Below, piece after piece: positions 36,619 to 47,770 of a DNA stretch of 64,000 nucleotides. The stretch comes from Brachypodium distachyon (Eukaryota > Streptophyta > Magnoliopsida > Poales > Poaceae): NCBI RefSeq assembly GCF_000005505.3, contig NC_016134.3, positions 992,001 to 1,056,000 on the forward strand. Reading direction: 5' to 3'. How positions within the stretch are numbered: the stretch's first letter is position 1; every line of letters starts with the position of its first letter. The notes below the pieces were generated by a model, which worked only from the letters and a program-made list of their open reading frames with translations, was not told where the DNA came from and ran no database searches. A program made the translations under genes and the position numbers.

Positions 36619-37097
36619 CTCTCTCTCTCTTACTCTTGCTCTTGCTCTGATCAACTTGGGTAAGTAGTGACGTTTAGTTGCTAAGCCTCGTTAGCTTGTT
36701 ATAAAAGTGCTTGTTGTCCGTACGGCCTGCCGTGTGGTACGGATCTGGTGCCCCAGCGTACACGTCTGTGTCTGCGTGTATATATAGGAGAGCTAGCTTC
36801 TCTGATAGGCCGGAGCAGCTGTTGGAGTTACTAGCTTATTAGCTTTAGCTAGGGTTTGTTGGGCTCAGATCGAGGCGGAGACTTTTTCGCCGATCCGGCC
36901 CACTGGCTGGCTGGTGCTCTTCATGCCAGCAGAGCGCTGGTCACAAATGAAGAACTGGTCTTAAGCTATTATCCTTTGACGATCTACGGCTAGTTAAGCA
37001 AGTACTGCTTGGATTGGGAATGACGTCTAAGGCTTACTTTTGAATTCCGTGGGCGGAGAGGATACACACCTGTATACCGCTAGGTAATTCAAAAAGA
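36619..37097 (-). promoter_or_regulatory. Upstream region of CHX copy B
   Basis: A (CT)-rich leader lies right before the ATG and a TATATATA-like run at about 36778-36787 (read on either strand) could serve as a TATA box about 160 bp upstream. No gene is seen. Confidence 0.35.
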
Positions 37098-37215
37098 TAC
37101 TCCCTCCGTTCCATAATTCTTGTCTCAAATTTGCCCAAAAATAGATGTATCTATTCCTAAAAAGTGTCTAGATAAATGTAAGATTTCAACAAGAATTATG
37201 GAACGGAGGGAGTAC
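37098..37215. repeat. Stowaway-type MITE (TTCCATAATTCTTGT subfamily)
   Basis: The ends TACTCCCTCCGTTCCATAAT and ATTATGGAACGGAGGGAGTA are perfect inverted repeats, about 118 bp, TA flanks. Same subfamily as the two HLL intron elements. Confidence 0.9.
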
Positions 37216-38264
37216 TGTATAGAGGCTGGAGAGATAGATAGAGAGAGAGAGATATCTATGGCATATTTCATTAATTTTCGGTAGAAAAAAATATATATAC
37301 ATATATCGGCCGTGTCATTCAAAGTAATGGAGCACTCCGTCTAAGGAAGAAAGAAAAACGCACCGAATTTTGTCAGTTTTTGATTAAAAGGGAAAACTCG
37401 CGATTTCTACCATCCATCGGTATATTGTTTTAATTCCTTTACATGAACATCGAGTTCGTGATATTTAGTAGCATATGAATATTACAGCTTTTATGTTTTT
37501 CTTGTGGTTTTACCTTAAACAATTAACCATAGTTATTAATTAGGATCCGTGTCTTTTTTTCCTGCTCCTGTGAACCACCAAAGTTTATAAAATTTCTATG
37601 TTTTTCAATCAATTTCTCGCATTTTTGCATGTTCTTACGATTTTCAAAACCCTTGTCCCTTATAGAGACCCCGTAGAGAGGGAGAGACAAAGGCAGAGAG
37701 AGAGAGACCCCGTAGAGAGGGAGAGAGACAGAGGCAGGGAGTGAGAGAGAGAGAGAGAGATTTACGAGGAGGTGACAGTACCGAGGTGAGATCGGCAATC
37801 AAATTATTGTCGGTAGCCACCTATCTAGCTTGTGACGATAATAATGTCAAGGTCTACCGTAATATTATGAACTAAACAATAATGTAGTTGAACCCAACGA
37901 TCCTACCGACTAGCTTCGCCACTGGTCCTTTAGTTGACTTAGAACCGGGATATATATAAATATCCAACCCCCACTGCGGCCATGGTGGGGGCTAGGAAAC
38001 TAGAGCATCTCACCGGACATCGGAATCCGATCGTCCTAAAAATTGATAGTTAATTTCTTCGACATGACAACTAATTTCCAACAGAGTTTTCCATCTCAAT
38101 AGAAAACACACACAATAAAGCAATGTGGGTGAATATTCTTCTTCTGGTGGCTGGCTAGAGATAGTTGCGTATGATATATATGCATGTACGACACAACTGA
38201 TCAAGATTAGTTTATAAGCCAACAAGGCAACAATGCAGCTCAAGAGAGTTGACATAATATAAAC
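37216..38264. other. Gene-free, with a GA-rich imperfect repeat at 37670-37762
   Basis: The sequence ACCCCGTAGAGAGGGAGAGA occurs twice (about 37667 and 37707) in a GA-rich stretch. No gene is supported. Confidence 0.5.
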
Positions 38265-38381
38265 TACTCCCTCTGATCGTAAATTCTTGACTCAAGTTTG
38301 TGCAAATATGGATGTATCTATTTTTAAAAATCATCTAGATACATGTAATATTTTAACAACAATTTAGTATCGGAGGGAGTA
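38265..38381. repeat. Stowaway-type MITE, diverged
   Basis: Starts TACTCCCTCTGATCGTAAAT and ends TATCGGAGGGAGTA, with AAATTCTTGACTCAAGTTTG / inner arm partly conserved. Confidence 0.75.
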
Positions 38382-39050
38382 GTTAAGATCCATCCCGTGG
38401 TGGGGTTTGGGGGTAGCTAGGAATTTCATGCGTACCACGTGAGAGGTCTGACCTTGGGATCGAGAGAGAAGTGCGTCGACTTATCATCGATCGATCCTGC
38501 GTGTTCCATTAATTAAATAACGAACGTATATATGCATGTATGTGGCTTGGATCGATGGGATATATATGTTCATATGTATACAATTGATTATATAAGCTCG
38601 GTCGTATCGATGATTTATACGTGACGCTAGCTCTTATCTGTCTCTGATCTGGCTGGTCCTCGTACGTACGTTGCGTACACGTGTGAGTACGTGGCATCTG
38701 ATCACTTAATTGTTTTGGCTAATGGCTATCTCACTTCTCTGATCCTCTAGATGAAACTCTAGTTTAATTTTGATGTCACCACTTCGATCTTGCAGATAAG
38801 ATCTCAGAGAAAAAAGTATTGGGCTGCATATGCATACGAGACAAGCTACATGTATTGATCGACTCGCTTACGTCTCTGTCTAATTTTCTGGGTTGTGGTA
38901 TTGTGGATGTGATAGAAGCGGCCGTGGACGGTCGTTGTGCTGGGGAAACTGATGTGGTGGCGAAACGAGCAAGATTTCCTGATTTTTTTGTTTGATCACA
39001 CACTAAATTATATTTCAGATTATGATTTTACCTTCAACATCCAGGTACTT
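38382..39050. other. Intergenic, nothing recognised
   Basis: AT-rich with repeated GTACGTACGT-like words; no gene. Confidence 0.4.
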
Positions 39051-39148
39051 CTTGGTTTTTGGAGGTAGTACTCCCTAAAATCTAGGGCAGAGTACCATCC
39101 TTGGTTTTTGAAGGTAGTACTCCCTAAAACCTAGGGCAGAGTACCATG
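39051..39148. repeat. 49-bp tandem duplication
   Basis: Two units beginning CTTGGTTTTTG(G/A)AGGTAG (39051 and 39100) run through CTCCCTAAAA(T/C)CTAGGGCAGAGTACCAT with two or three mismatches. Confidence 0.85.
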
Positions 39149-40534
39149 TAGGACTAGGACGAATTGTTAGATTAGAAAAAATGGACGTCTCATATTTATT
39201 TCGAAGTATCGTAAAAAAGCTCATAATCAAAAAACGAACAGAATTACCCAAAGGCCCACCCCTAAATAAAATGGAAGGATAGCATGCTTGGCGCTAGCTT
39301 GGAACCAATAGCAATGGCATTCAACCTAGCAGCTAGCTTCAGAAGAAGAAAAATGATTTGTCACCTCAAAATGGTATTAATTAATTAGCAGTTTTTTCTA
39401 CAACCATTCTCCTAATAGTTTTAAATGCAATAACATAACAAAGCGTTATCTAAAGTTTTTTTTTTACATAAGTCGACACCCCATCTTTCACAGCTGTGAA
39501 GGAGATTAATTAGAATCGTTACCAGCTGGCACATGCATGAGAGTTTGACGTATCATCTTGATGCGACTTTTTAGTTCAATAAAGCTTCCGCTGTCGAGAT
39601 GTTAGAGAACAAAACTTGCAAAAGAACTGAAAGTTTTTATTGTTTAAAATAACGCCATCTCTCAAAATCAAACGGGCCAAAAAAACTATAGCTGTGACCC
39701 CAACATAAAGAAGTGTGCAAAGAGACTTAGGAACTCGTGTGGCTAAGACCTAAGAATATGTGGCTTCCTTTTACAAGCTTCAAAAACATAGTATACATGA
39801 ATGCTCTTAGACTTCAGGAGCAGATAGCTATCAGCTGTTCTATCTAACTCTAGCATGAATCCCACGTTTTCATTTGGGGATGTTAGTGCTTCTATGCCTA
39901 TCTTTGATTTGCTTGCCTATAGAAACAACCATGCGTGTGTGGACTAATTAGTACGACTAGAATAGAATTATTAATATCTTTATTTTTGTTTGATGTATGC
40001 TATAGCCCATGTGCATTCTAGCTGGTAGTACGTCAAGGCCGAAAAGAATAATTTTTTGTTTATGAAATGCAGCAAAGAGGCTTCCATTCATTAAGGAGAG
40101 GAAATAGAGTTAATCACAGGCAGAAGATTCAGCCAAAGAGGAGAGCGCAAGATCTTCCTGGGCCAGCAATCAGCCAAACATATTGTCATAACCGACGGTT
40201 TCTATAATGGAAATCGACGAGAGACCAGAATTATTGTTGAAGTGGCAAAATTACGTGTCTTATATTTTCAAAAGAAGAGAATACTTTCTTTAAAAAATGT
40301 GGCGATCCATTATTATTGTTACACAAACATACCAGCTCAGCTCTCCTGACATTTGATTAATCAGTTTGCGCCGCTAGATTCTAAACCTAGCTACCTAAAC
40401 AAACTGAATTAAGGCATGTTTATACATATATACATACATACTTCTCTCCAAAAATATCTTGTTGTGACAATATATAATTAGCAATATGAGAGAATTTTAA
40501 AGAAGCAAAGTCGCACTTTGTCGTTACAGCCGTC
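39149..40534. other. Intergenic, nothing recognised
   Basis: No long open frame and no recognised RNA gene or transposon end. Confidence 0.4.
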
Positions 40535-41213
40535 GTCTGGTACTGTTGGAACACGCGCGATTGTCCATGTTTATACGGACATCAACCGACGGGAGCAAAG
40601 AAAAGAGTGATTGTGACCTGACCTTGCTTGCTTCCTTTGCTGTGCTTAATTAGTTAGTGCCTGAATTATCTAGCATCTCTGGATATATGCGCTAAGCTGA
40701 CAGCGACGAGCTAGCCAGGGCTGCATGTCTCCAAAGTCAACGGGGGTATGCATCATCGAAAGTCAGAAGAGAGAGCAGATCCCGCATCCTACGTACGTAC
40801 TCTGCGTCTCTGACTTGTAGTCCTCCGTACTAAGCTTGAGTTATTGAAAATGACAGCTTCCGGGCGTGTTTGAGAAAAAAAAAACCTTTAGTTGAGTATT
40901 AGATTCTATCTCCTCCTCCGATCCTAAATTCTTACCGTGGTTTTAGTTTAAATTTAACCACGACAAGAATTCAGGATCGTGTGGTAATTACCTGTAGCTA
41001 CCGAGGCCAGAAGAATATACTTCCTCCGACCCATATTAAATGACGAAATATTACATATGTATCTAGACGTTTTTTAAATATAGATATATTCATATTTAGG
41101 TAATTTTGAGTCACTTAATATGAGACGGAGAGAGTATATCCGTTTGGTTGAAATTTTAGAAACCGAAACAAGCAAAAGCATGGACAATTGCGGCGTGTTC
41201 CAACAGTACCAGA
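40535..41213. repeat. ~35-bp inverted repeat pair enclosing ~610 bp
   Basis: GTCTGGTACTGTTGGAACAC at 40535 continues to CGCGATTGTCCATG (40569). Its inverted copy is at 41179-41213 (CATGGACAATTGCGGCGTGT then TCCAACAGTACCAGAT), about 90% matched. The interval contains a degenerate foldback at 40913-40985 and a Stowaway MITE. It could be the ends of a non-autonomous transposon or a chance inverted duplication. Confidence 0.6.
41018..41136. repeat. Stowaway-type MITE
   Basis: Starts TACTTCCTCCGACCCATATT and ends AATATGAGACGGAGAGAGTA; 119 bp, arms imperfect, TA flanks. Confidence 0.75.
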
Positions 41214-41224
41214 TGAACAATTTT

Positions 41225-41973
41225 CAGATGCAAGGTCAAATTTCAGGGCTGAAGGTAGACAATTTTCACTTGTTTGTCTTGACCTAAGTTTATAATAATA
41301 ATAATCTGATGTAAAAGTTTTATTAGATACTCCTTCCGGCACTTATTATAGATCGAAGTGAGTAATACTAAAAAATGTGACGTAAAAAAGCGGAGCCTAA
41401 GTCGATAAGGGCCAGCATAGGATAATAAAATTCTCAATGAAATCTAAGAAAGAAGAAGAAGAAATCAACGCATACTGTAGATAAAGCATGCGTCTATATT
41501 ACAACGGAAAGTTTCGAATCCAAATTCGACCCACACAGGCAGACAGCTCATGAAACATAGTAAAAATGACAAGCTCGTTTTGTGAATGGTCTGCCGCATG
41601 GTGAATTCGGCCCGTTATCAATATCGACACTGGTGAATCCAGCCCATTAGCACTATCAACACTGAGCTCGTCTCTTTTGCTTCTCAGGCTGTTTTAGTCC
41701 ACTTTGAATTTTATGTCGTGACAGGTACATGCTGTATGCACTTTTCTTTTTTCCAGTTTTTCTTTCTGCAGTCACAACTTATATGGAAGTGTTTGACATG
41801 TGGAACCAGACATATTACTAGATTGTCTTAGATGAGATCATTCCTATTTGTTTATAACTACTTGTGTGTGTATCTTATATTTGGCCAATGTCCCACTGAA
41901 ATGTGGGGCCAGACTTACTATGTCTTACAGATGCAAGGTCAAATTTCAGGGCTGAAGGTAGACAATTTTCACT
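41225..41973. repeat. Identical 46-bp direct repeats, 703 bp apart
   Basis: The 46-bp sequence starting CAGATGCAAGGTCAAATTTC occurs at 41225-41270 and again at 41928-41973 with no mismatch. Shorter related words (ATGTGG-CCAGAC-TA) also recur between about 41797 and 41925. This suggests a recent duplication or paired transposon fragments. The interval has no gene. Confidence 0.8.
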
Positions 41974-42252
41974 TTCAGCCCTAGTAATTCACCATGCATC
42001 TAAGGAAGCCTTGCAATTATACTACTCGTAGATCTTAGATCTTACAGGTACTAGGACGCAAGCACCCTACGAAATTATGCTATGTCCTGAGAGGCTTTCC
42101 CTTGCTTATAACCGAGAATCAGGCCGTCTCCACGAATTTGAGGCCCGGAGCGAATGCAAAAATGAAATATTATTTTTAAAAAAAGATCACATAACTAACA
42201 CAGCTAAATATATTTTTAATTAATTATTCGACCTCAAAACTTTGATATTGTA

Positions 42253-42380
42253 TACTCCCTCCGTCCAACAAAAGATGTCTAAACTTTGACTAAATTTGAA
42301 TGCATCTATACACTAAGTCATGTCTAGATACATTCAAATTTTGACAAACTTGAGACATCCTTTGTTGGATGGAGGGAGTA
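42253..42380. repeat. Stowaway-type MITE (TCCAACAAAAGATGTCT subfamily)
   Basis: Starts TACTCCCTCCGTCCAACAAA and ends TTTGTTGGATGGAGGGAGTA, 128 bp, TA flanks. Confidence 0.9.
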
Positions 42381-42877
42381 CAATATTAGAAATATATCAT
42401 ATATCAATGTTAAAGGAGTCTAGCGATGACTGAATGATTAGAAAAACGGGATTTATTGATCGATCGAGTATGGACTTAGCAATTATGAACGGTATAGTGA
42501 CGGATGTGGAGGCCAGGTGCGGCGAACAGAGTCTCGCTAAGACGACCGGATCGATCAACCGGTCGATTGCGTTGCAAAACAACAAAATTAATGATCGATG
42601 GACTGGCCTGGAGCTGGTTAGGTCGGTCGACCATCACAATACATCACTGAACTAGTCAATGAGTGTACGGGCCTCGAGACGCTGCGCGTGCACGGCCCAA
42701 CAAAGTATCGAAGGACGGACAAGGACGGACTGGCCATTACATCAGGTTGGCTTTGTTCTATGCTTAAGCATGTAAATAGATGGATTAATTAACCTACATA
42801 AGTGTGTGATCTAGAGGCCCCATTTTTTGGGTGGCCCTGAGCAATCGTGAACTTCGTTCACCCTCGTCGACAAGCTT

Positions 42878-43073
42878 GCCGAGAATTATACTACTCCCTC
42901 CTTTCCAACCTCCCTTCCACGCCGAGAATTATACTACTCCCTCCGTTCCAACCTCCGTTCCAAAATGAGGCATATAACTTTTGTTAACTGATACACATTT
43001 TCGAGTTTGCCTAAATTTATAGAAAAAACAAACAAACAACATTTAGACGCCCTATCTAGAAACAGAGGGAGTA
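42878..43073. repeat. 43-bp duplication overlapping the end of a Stowaway-like MITE
   Basis: GCCGAGAATTATACTACTCC occurs at 42878 and 42921 (period 43), so the left end of the MITE at 42935-43073 (TACTCCCTCCGTTCCAAC ... AGAGGGAGTA) has been partly duplicated. Confidence 0.7.
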
Positions 43074-43820
43074 TGCCAGATAATTTTCCTAAGAAAGCCT
43101 TGCATCCAAGGAAGCTTTCACCATTCTCACAGAAAAAAAGAAGGGGGGAAGCCTCATGTCAGATAATTTCTCAAGGAATGTTGGGCATCTAAGGAAGCAT
43201 TTCATTGTTCTCGCGGAAAAAGGAGGAAGTAATAAGTATCGTCTCCCATGTCAGTTGCTGGGTTAAATTACCAAAGTTACAACAACCCAAAAACATTTGA
43301 TTTCAGATCCCCACAACAGAGGTCAGGGGAACAAACCATAGACCATTAGAGAAAAACGATGGCAGATGAAAATCGCGCTGATAAAAGATGGAAAAAATTC
43401 AAGTGATGGGTCTGTTTTCGACGCGTCTTCATGGCACCAACATCTTCAGTGGCTGGCATGTTCTTCTGTCCTGGATTTGCTTCTGCTGATGGATCATGAT
43501 ACTCCACCAAACAAAGTTGCAGGCAACTCTGAATGAAACCAGGGCAGAAGAAAGCATTAGAAAATATGTGTACTTGCCTATGATAAAGTCATCTTGTGTG
43601 GTGTAGAATATTGTTAAATACCTCAAAATTTGCACTAATGGAACTGTAGCATTACGTATGGTCTAAATTCTAAACAAAACATGGAAGTTGGAACTGAAAG
43701 GAAGAAACTGATGTTGCAAATATTCAGTGGCAAACAAGCAATTAATCTGAAAAAAGGATAAGCATCACACAACCCAATTTCCCTTCAAAAATGTTATATT
43801 CGCTTCCCATTAAAGAGCAA
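43074..43820. other. Mostly non-coding; possible 3' UTR exon of the TCP gene at 43380-43565
   Basis: On the minus strand an acceptor-like TTTCATTCAG precedes AGTTGCCTGCAAC at about 43530. A donor GTAAAG follows the TCP stop codon at about 44712, so a spliced 3' UTR is possible. No conserved protein is seen. Confidence 0.25.
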
Positions 43821-44036
43821 TACTCCATCCTTTTCATAATATAAAGGCATTTTAGGTTCCTTTAGAACAAGACTTTGACCGAGAATTACATTGTTAATAT
43901 GCGGTTTATATGACATGAAATTGATATCAATAGATTCGTTTTCACACATTTGCTGATAATTGTGATTTCATATCACATAAACCACTTATTAATGGAGTAC
44001 TTCTTGGTCAAAGCCTTGTCTTAATAAAACCTAATA
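43821..44036. repeat. Long-arm foldback MITE (~216 bp)
   Basis: The left arm (ACAAGACTTTGACCGAGAAT, GTTTATATGACATGAAAT) pairs with an inverted right arm (ACAAGGCTTTGACCAAGAAG, GTTTATGTGATATGAAAT). The left end reads TACTCCATCC. Confidence 0.65.
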
Positions 44037-44730
44037 CTCCATGTCATATATCATGAAAATTGAAAAGTATGGAATACTTGCCTATTACTGTAGTTGGCAA
44101 ATAGTTTAATTTTTAAAAAATTAAGATTGCATCTATCAAATAATCTAATCCTAGAATCTTCACATCAAAAGAAAGCAACCTACATAAGGATTCAAGAACA
44201 CATGTTTCTCATGCCTATGAATTACTGAGGTGGACAGACTTTTTTTTTTTTTGAAACATGTTGGACTGGGCCAAAGTATTCATTGTTTTTTCCTTATAGG
44301 TTGGCTATAACCTATTTGCCAAATGGCCTCCACAGTAAGTTGGTTTTATCAGAGCAAAAGCTAGTTTAAATAGTTCCTAACTGGTGGATAGAGTTATCTG
44401 AATTCAGTAAAAGTGCACTGCTAGTGCTATGTAGGATGTAGGAAAAATCTCCTAAGATTGGCTATAATTTTAGTATGAAGTGTCCAAGTTTCCTAACTAG
44501 TAGTATGTATTATTTTCTTCAAACAGCAGCTTGCTAATCCCAATTCAATTGAAATTGGCTACAACCAGTTTATTTTCTGGAGTACAATAGCATAGGCATT
44601 GAATGATCGATAACAGATAATGAAAGGTCTTAATCTTGATGTCACAATGTCAGCAGTTTCAGTTAAACCACTCCAAAGATAATAAAAGTAAATTTGCAGG
44701 GAAACAACTCTTTACCTCTCTAAGAAGTAA
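44037..44730. other. Downstream of the TCP gene, nothing else recognised
   Basis: AT-rich, with a (T)13 run at 44242. It probably contains TCP 3' UTR or 3' UTR intron. Confidence 0.35.
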
Positions 44731-45657
44731 TCATGTCTTCCTTTCCTCCTTGAAGTCCCAAAGCTGCAGCCTCCGCTCCCCCGCACTGGGGGCCGCCGAA
44801 GCAGCAGTACTGCCGCCGCCTCCAAGAAAGAAGGAATGCATCATGGATGAGGCTTCGCCTGGAGCAGCGGAGAATCGGGGCATCAGGAACGGGTGCTGGG
44901 ACGGCGGCCACAGCGGCGCGGCGACGGCATTGGACTGAAGTGTGCTCCGGTCGAAGGCGACCGCTGCATGGTGGCGTTGGTGGTGCTGCTCCTGAGAGAA
45001 GGTGGCCTGTGGCATCATCTCAAAGGACATGGGCGACACGTGCGAGCTCTGGGCGGCATAGTAGGCAAGCGTCGGCTGCTGCTGCTGCATTGCCTTGTCG
45101 GCGGAGCAATGCAGGAGCTCGGCGAACGCGCCGCTGGCACTACCCCCATTGTAAGCATTGGCTTGGTGAGAGGTGTTGCCATTGTAAGCATTATTGGCCT
45201 GGTGAGCTGCGCTGCCATTGTTGTCGCTGGGGCCGTTGGCAAGGGAGAGCACGGAGCCCTTGCTGGTCTCCGAGGTGCTTACTTCAGCATCATCAGCAGC
45301 TGCCGGCGGGGAAGCAGCGGCAGGGAGGGCAAAGGAGCAGTCCAGCGACGGTAGAGCGTCAATGGCGGAGGCGGCGGCGCCGATGAGCCACTCGATGGCC
45401 TTGCTGGGCTGGTCGACGCCGAGGCGGTCCTGGATGTCGTAGAATTGGATCGCTGTCGGCACGGAGAGCCGGATGCGGCGGTCCCGGAGGCCGCGTGAGG
45501 TCACCACCTTGCTGTGCCTGTCCTTGCCACCGGCAGCCGCACGCGCCACCCGGGACGTCCTCCATGCCACCGCCGACGAGTCGCCACCGCTGCCGCCTGT
45601 TGCTCCGCGCAGGCGCTTGCAGGAGGAGTTGCTGTTCTCCTTGCCTACCTCCTCCAT
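44731..45657 (-). CDS. CIN-class TCP transcription factor (TCP5/13/17 type)
   Basis: A single coding exon of 308 residues from the ATG at 45657 ([18 protein letters not shown]). The TCP basic helix-loop-helix domain spans about residues 43-104 ([48 protein letters not shown]). [13 protein letters not shown] and LGVDQPSK place it with the CIN subclass and near TCP5/13/17 or rice PCF-type genes. The C-terminal half is Asn/Gln/Ala/His-rich low complexity. CIN TCPs are nuclear DNA-binding factors that limit cell proliferation in leaves. A miR319 complementary site lies at about residues 237-243. A 5' UTR intron is likely (donor GTGAGACC at about 46498, acceptor AAATTGCAG at about 45689). The upstream frame is open to 45837 but contains the probable acceptor, so the shorter start is preferred. 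Confidence 0.9.
   Translation of the reverse strand: MEEVGKENSNSSCKRLRGATGGSGGDSSAVAWRTSRVARAAAGGKDRHSKVVTSRGLRDRRIRLSVPTAIQFYDIQDRLGVDQPSKAIEWLIGAAASAIDALPSLDCSFALPAAASPPAAADDAEVSTSETSKGSVLSLANGPSDNNGSAAHQANNAYNGNTSHQANAYNGGSASGAFAELLHCSADKAMQQQQPTLAYYAAQSSHVSPMSFEMMPQATFSQEQHHQRHHAAVAFDRSTLQSNAVAAPLWPPSQHPFLMPRFSAAPGEASSMMHSFFLGGGGSTAASAAPSAGERRLQLWDFKEERKT
44930..44949 (-). promoter_or_regulatory. miR319 target site inside the TCP coding region
   Basis: The plus strand reads TTGGACTGAAGTGTGCTCCG. Grass miR319 as I recall it is UUGGACUGAAGGGUGCUCCC, so only miRNA positions 12 and 20 differ. The target therefore pairs perfectly at positions 1-11, including the cleavage positions 10-11. miR319 regulation of CIN TCPs is conserved across plants, and the site encodes STLQSN here. 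Confidence 0.85.
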
Positions 45658-45668
45658 GGCTCGCTCAT
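45645..45668 (-). promoter_or_regulatory. Short upstream ORF overlapping the TCP start codon
   Basis: An ATG at 45668 opens a 7-codon frame (MSEPWRR-stop) in a different phase, whose end overlaps the main ATG at 45657. If this sequence is in the mature leader (it lies just 3' of the predicted acceptor), scanning ribosomes could be diverted. Confidence 0.5.
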
Positions 45669-46498
45669 GCCAATCCAAGGCTTCCTCTGCAATTTGGGGG
45701 ATATGATTAAGAAGAAAAAAATGCAGAGAATTTAGCCCCAAATCTTGCAAAAAGATTGAAAATGCAGCAGCTGAGGTAAAAAAAACTCCGGTTCTTCGAG
45801 TAGGATTAAAAAAATAAATCTTGCAGACCAAATGCAATTCAAAAAACGCTGCAGGGAGTTCCTAAACTCTGAAAACAAATCTCCTAGCACACTCGATAGC
45901 CCAGTTGCTGTCATCTTGAGACCAGATGAGTTCTTTAGCACCCAAAATTACAAGTTGTGAAGAAAAATCAACAGAATCCATCTCAGAGGAACCTGCTACT
46001 GCTACATGTGGAGTAGGAGTGGATGTTCTTGCCCGCAATTGTGGCTCCCTGTTCCTTTCTTTCACTTAACAAAAGGATATGTTTGTTTTTTACTTTGGGG
46101 CTTTTGCAGAATCCAAATCAATCCTCCCACAACCTCTCAGAACCAAATCTGACAACAACGTGTGAAGCTGATTCCAAGCAAAACATATTCCAAGATATCA
46201 GTGCAGATGAAGGGAAAACCTAGCTTTATGCGCACATCAATAAAGGCCCTGGCAACCCCAAATCTCGAACTGAATGTGCAATCTCTCACCACCAACGAAA
46301 TCTCGGGAAGAAAGAACACCGCTCAAATTTCCAACACGGACAGATTAAAAAAAAAGCAGAACCATATCCATCGGCGGATGAACTTCCCACGAAAGCATCA
46401 AATCTTTGCGCCGGAAAAAAGAAATGCAGAGGCCGAGCGAATCCAAGATGAACTACTCGTCCTAGCCGTTGACGGATCGAGCGGAAGCTGAGGTCTCA

Positions 46499-46720
46499 CC
46501 TGAAGGGGGGAGGGGTCGATGGAGGCGGCGGCGGCGGAGAGGAGCGGGGGGGCGCCGAGCCCGAAACGGCAGGGGCTAAAAGGAAAGCGGGGGGGGGGAG
46601 AGCACTGCGCTGTGGTCAGCTCTGAGATGACTGAAGAGAGTGTGAGGAGCGCTAGCCTAGCGGCGAGCTGATGACAGCTGTTGCTGTGCTCATCGTGTAG
46701 TGTGAAGCGTAGACGGATGT
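46499..46720 (-). other. Predicted 5' UTR exon of the TCP gene
   Basis: A GC-rich, purine-asymmetric block ends on the minus strand at CTTCAG | GTGAGACC (about 46498). Splicing to the acceptor at about 45689 would remove an ~810-bp intron and leave an untranslated leader. Confidence 0.45.
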
Positions 46721-47049
46721 CTTGCATAAAGGGCCTCGGGATTTCATTGATTTTTATTGGGTGACCTCCTCGCGTGCTTCACAGTAGCATGCAAGGGCTT
46801 GACCGTGATTTGTTTTTGGAGGACGGGGCTTGACTGCAGTTAGAACGAGTCGAGGGTTATTCCAGGATTGCCATCGGCTCAAGATGACTCCGATAATACT
46901 GTGCCCATTATGATCTGAACAAATTGCTAACGCTGTCAAAAATTATTTAGTTTCCTTGTTTAGTTGTTTTCCTCTTCTAACTTCGAAGGTTTCACTTACT
47001 CAATTCCAACCAAAGATGAGATTTTTCAGAATTTTTAAGACCATGAAAA
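46721..47049. other. Upstream of the TCP gene, nothing recognised
   Basis: No gene or clear promoter motif beyond the likely TCP transcription start near 46700. Confidence 0.35.
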
Positions 47050-47770
47050 TAAATGAGCCCGGACGGTTTCAACGTGGCTTACTATGATTTTGTTTGGGAT
47101 TGGATTGGTGAAGACATCTACAAAGTGGAAAGAAACTTCTTGGCTGCAGGTATAATTCTTAAAAACTCAATGAAACTAACGCTGCCTTGATTCCTAAGAA
47201 GCTTACTCCTTCTTCCACTCGTGACTTTAGACCAATCAATCTCTGCAATGTTGTTTACAAAGACATTCATAAAGCCCTTGTTAATCGTCTCAAAAGGCTC
47301 CTCCCTGATTACATTAATCCCATGCAACAAGCTTTTATTAAAGGAAGACGTATTAACAACATATTATCATTGCTCAAGAGACTACCCTCTCTTTTGGTCT
47401 CTTAACTTGGAAACATTCTGCTTTCATGCTCAACATCGACTTTGCCAAAGCTTTTGATCGTTTAGAATGTCACTTCATTTGGAGAACGCTTCTACGTAAA
47501 GGGCTGCATGGTAATTTCATCAGGCTCATTATGGCTTGCATCTCCTCGCCTACCTTTTCCGTTATCATTAATGGCTAGTCTTTTGGAAGATTCTCCAACA
47601 GTCGAGGTATCAAACAAGGATGTCTTTTATCGCCGTAACTTTTTTGTCCTGTTGGCCGATGAATTATCTATTAGTTTACAAGAAGCTCTGCAGAATCGTC
47701 AACTCAACGGTTACTCTCTTGGGTCCCACTGTCCTCCCATTCACTCCCTACAGATCAGTTTCCTAACACC
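47050..47770 (+). mobile_element. Degenerate LINE (L1-type) reverse transcriptase fragment
   Basis: Translated pieces in shifting frames follow the order of plant LINE ORF2: PGPDGFN, then ALIPKKLTP, RDFRPINLCNVVYK, HKALVNRLKRLLPDYINPMQ, QAFIKGRR, then FAKAFDRLE (the A-x-D catalytic block), FIRLIMACISSPTFSVIING and SRGIKQGC. Several stops and frameshifts interrupt it and the FADD block is not intact. It lies on the plus strand and was inserted without an identifiable 3' poly(A). Confidence 0.8.

Noticed and set aside
34512..36663. Plus-strand frames opposite CHX copy B
   Set aside because: Shadow frames of the minus-strand antiporter exon.
39149..40534. Search for tRNA, snoRNA or miRNA genes in gene-free DNA
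   Set aside because: No A/B-box pair, box C/D pair or stable precursor-like stem could be supported by eye.
44847..45386. Plus-strand frames opposite the TCP gene
   Set aside because: Arg-rich shadow composition; the minus frame carries the TCP domain.
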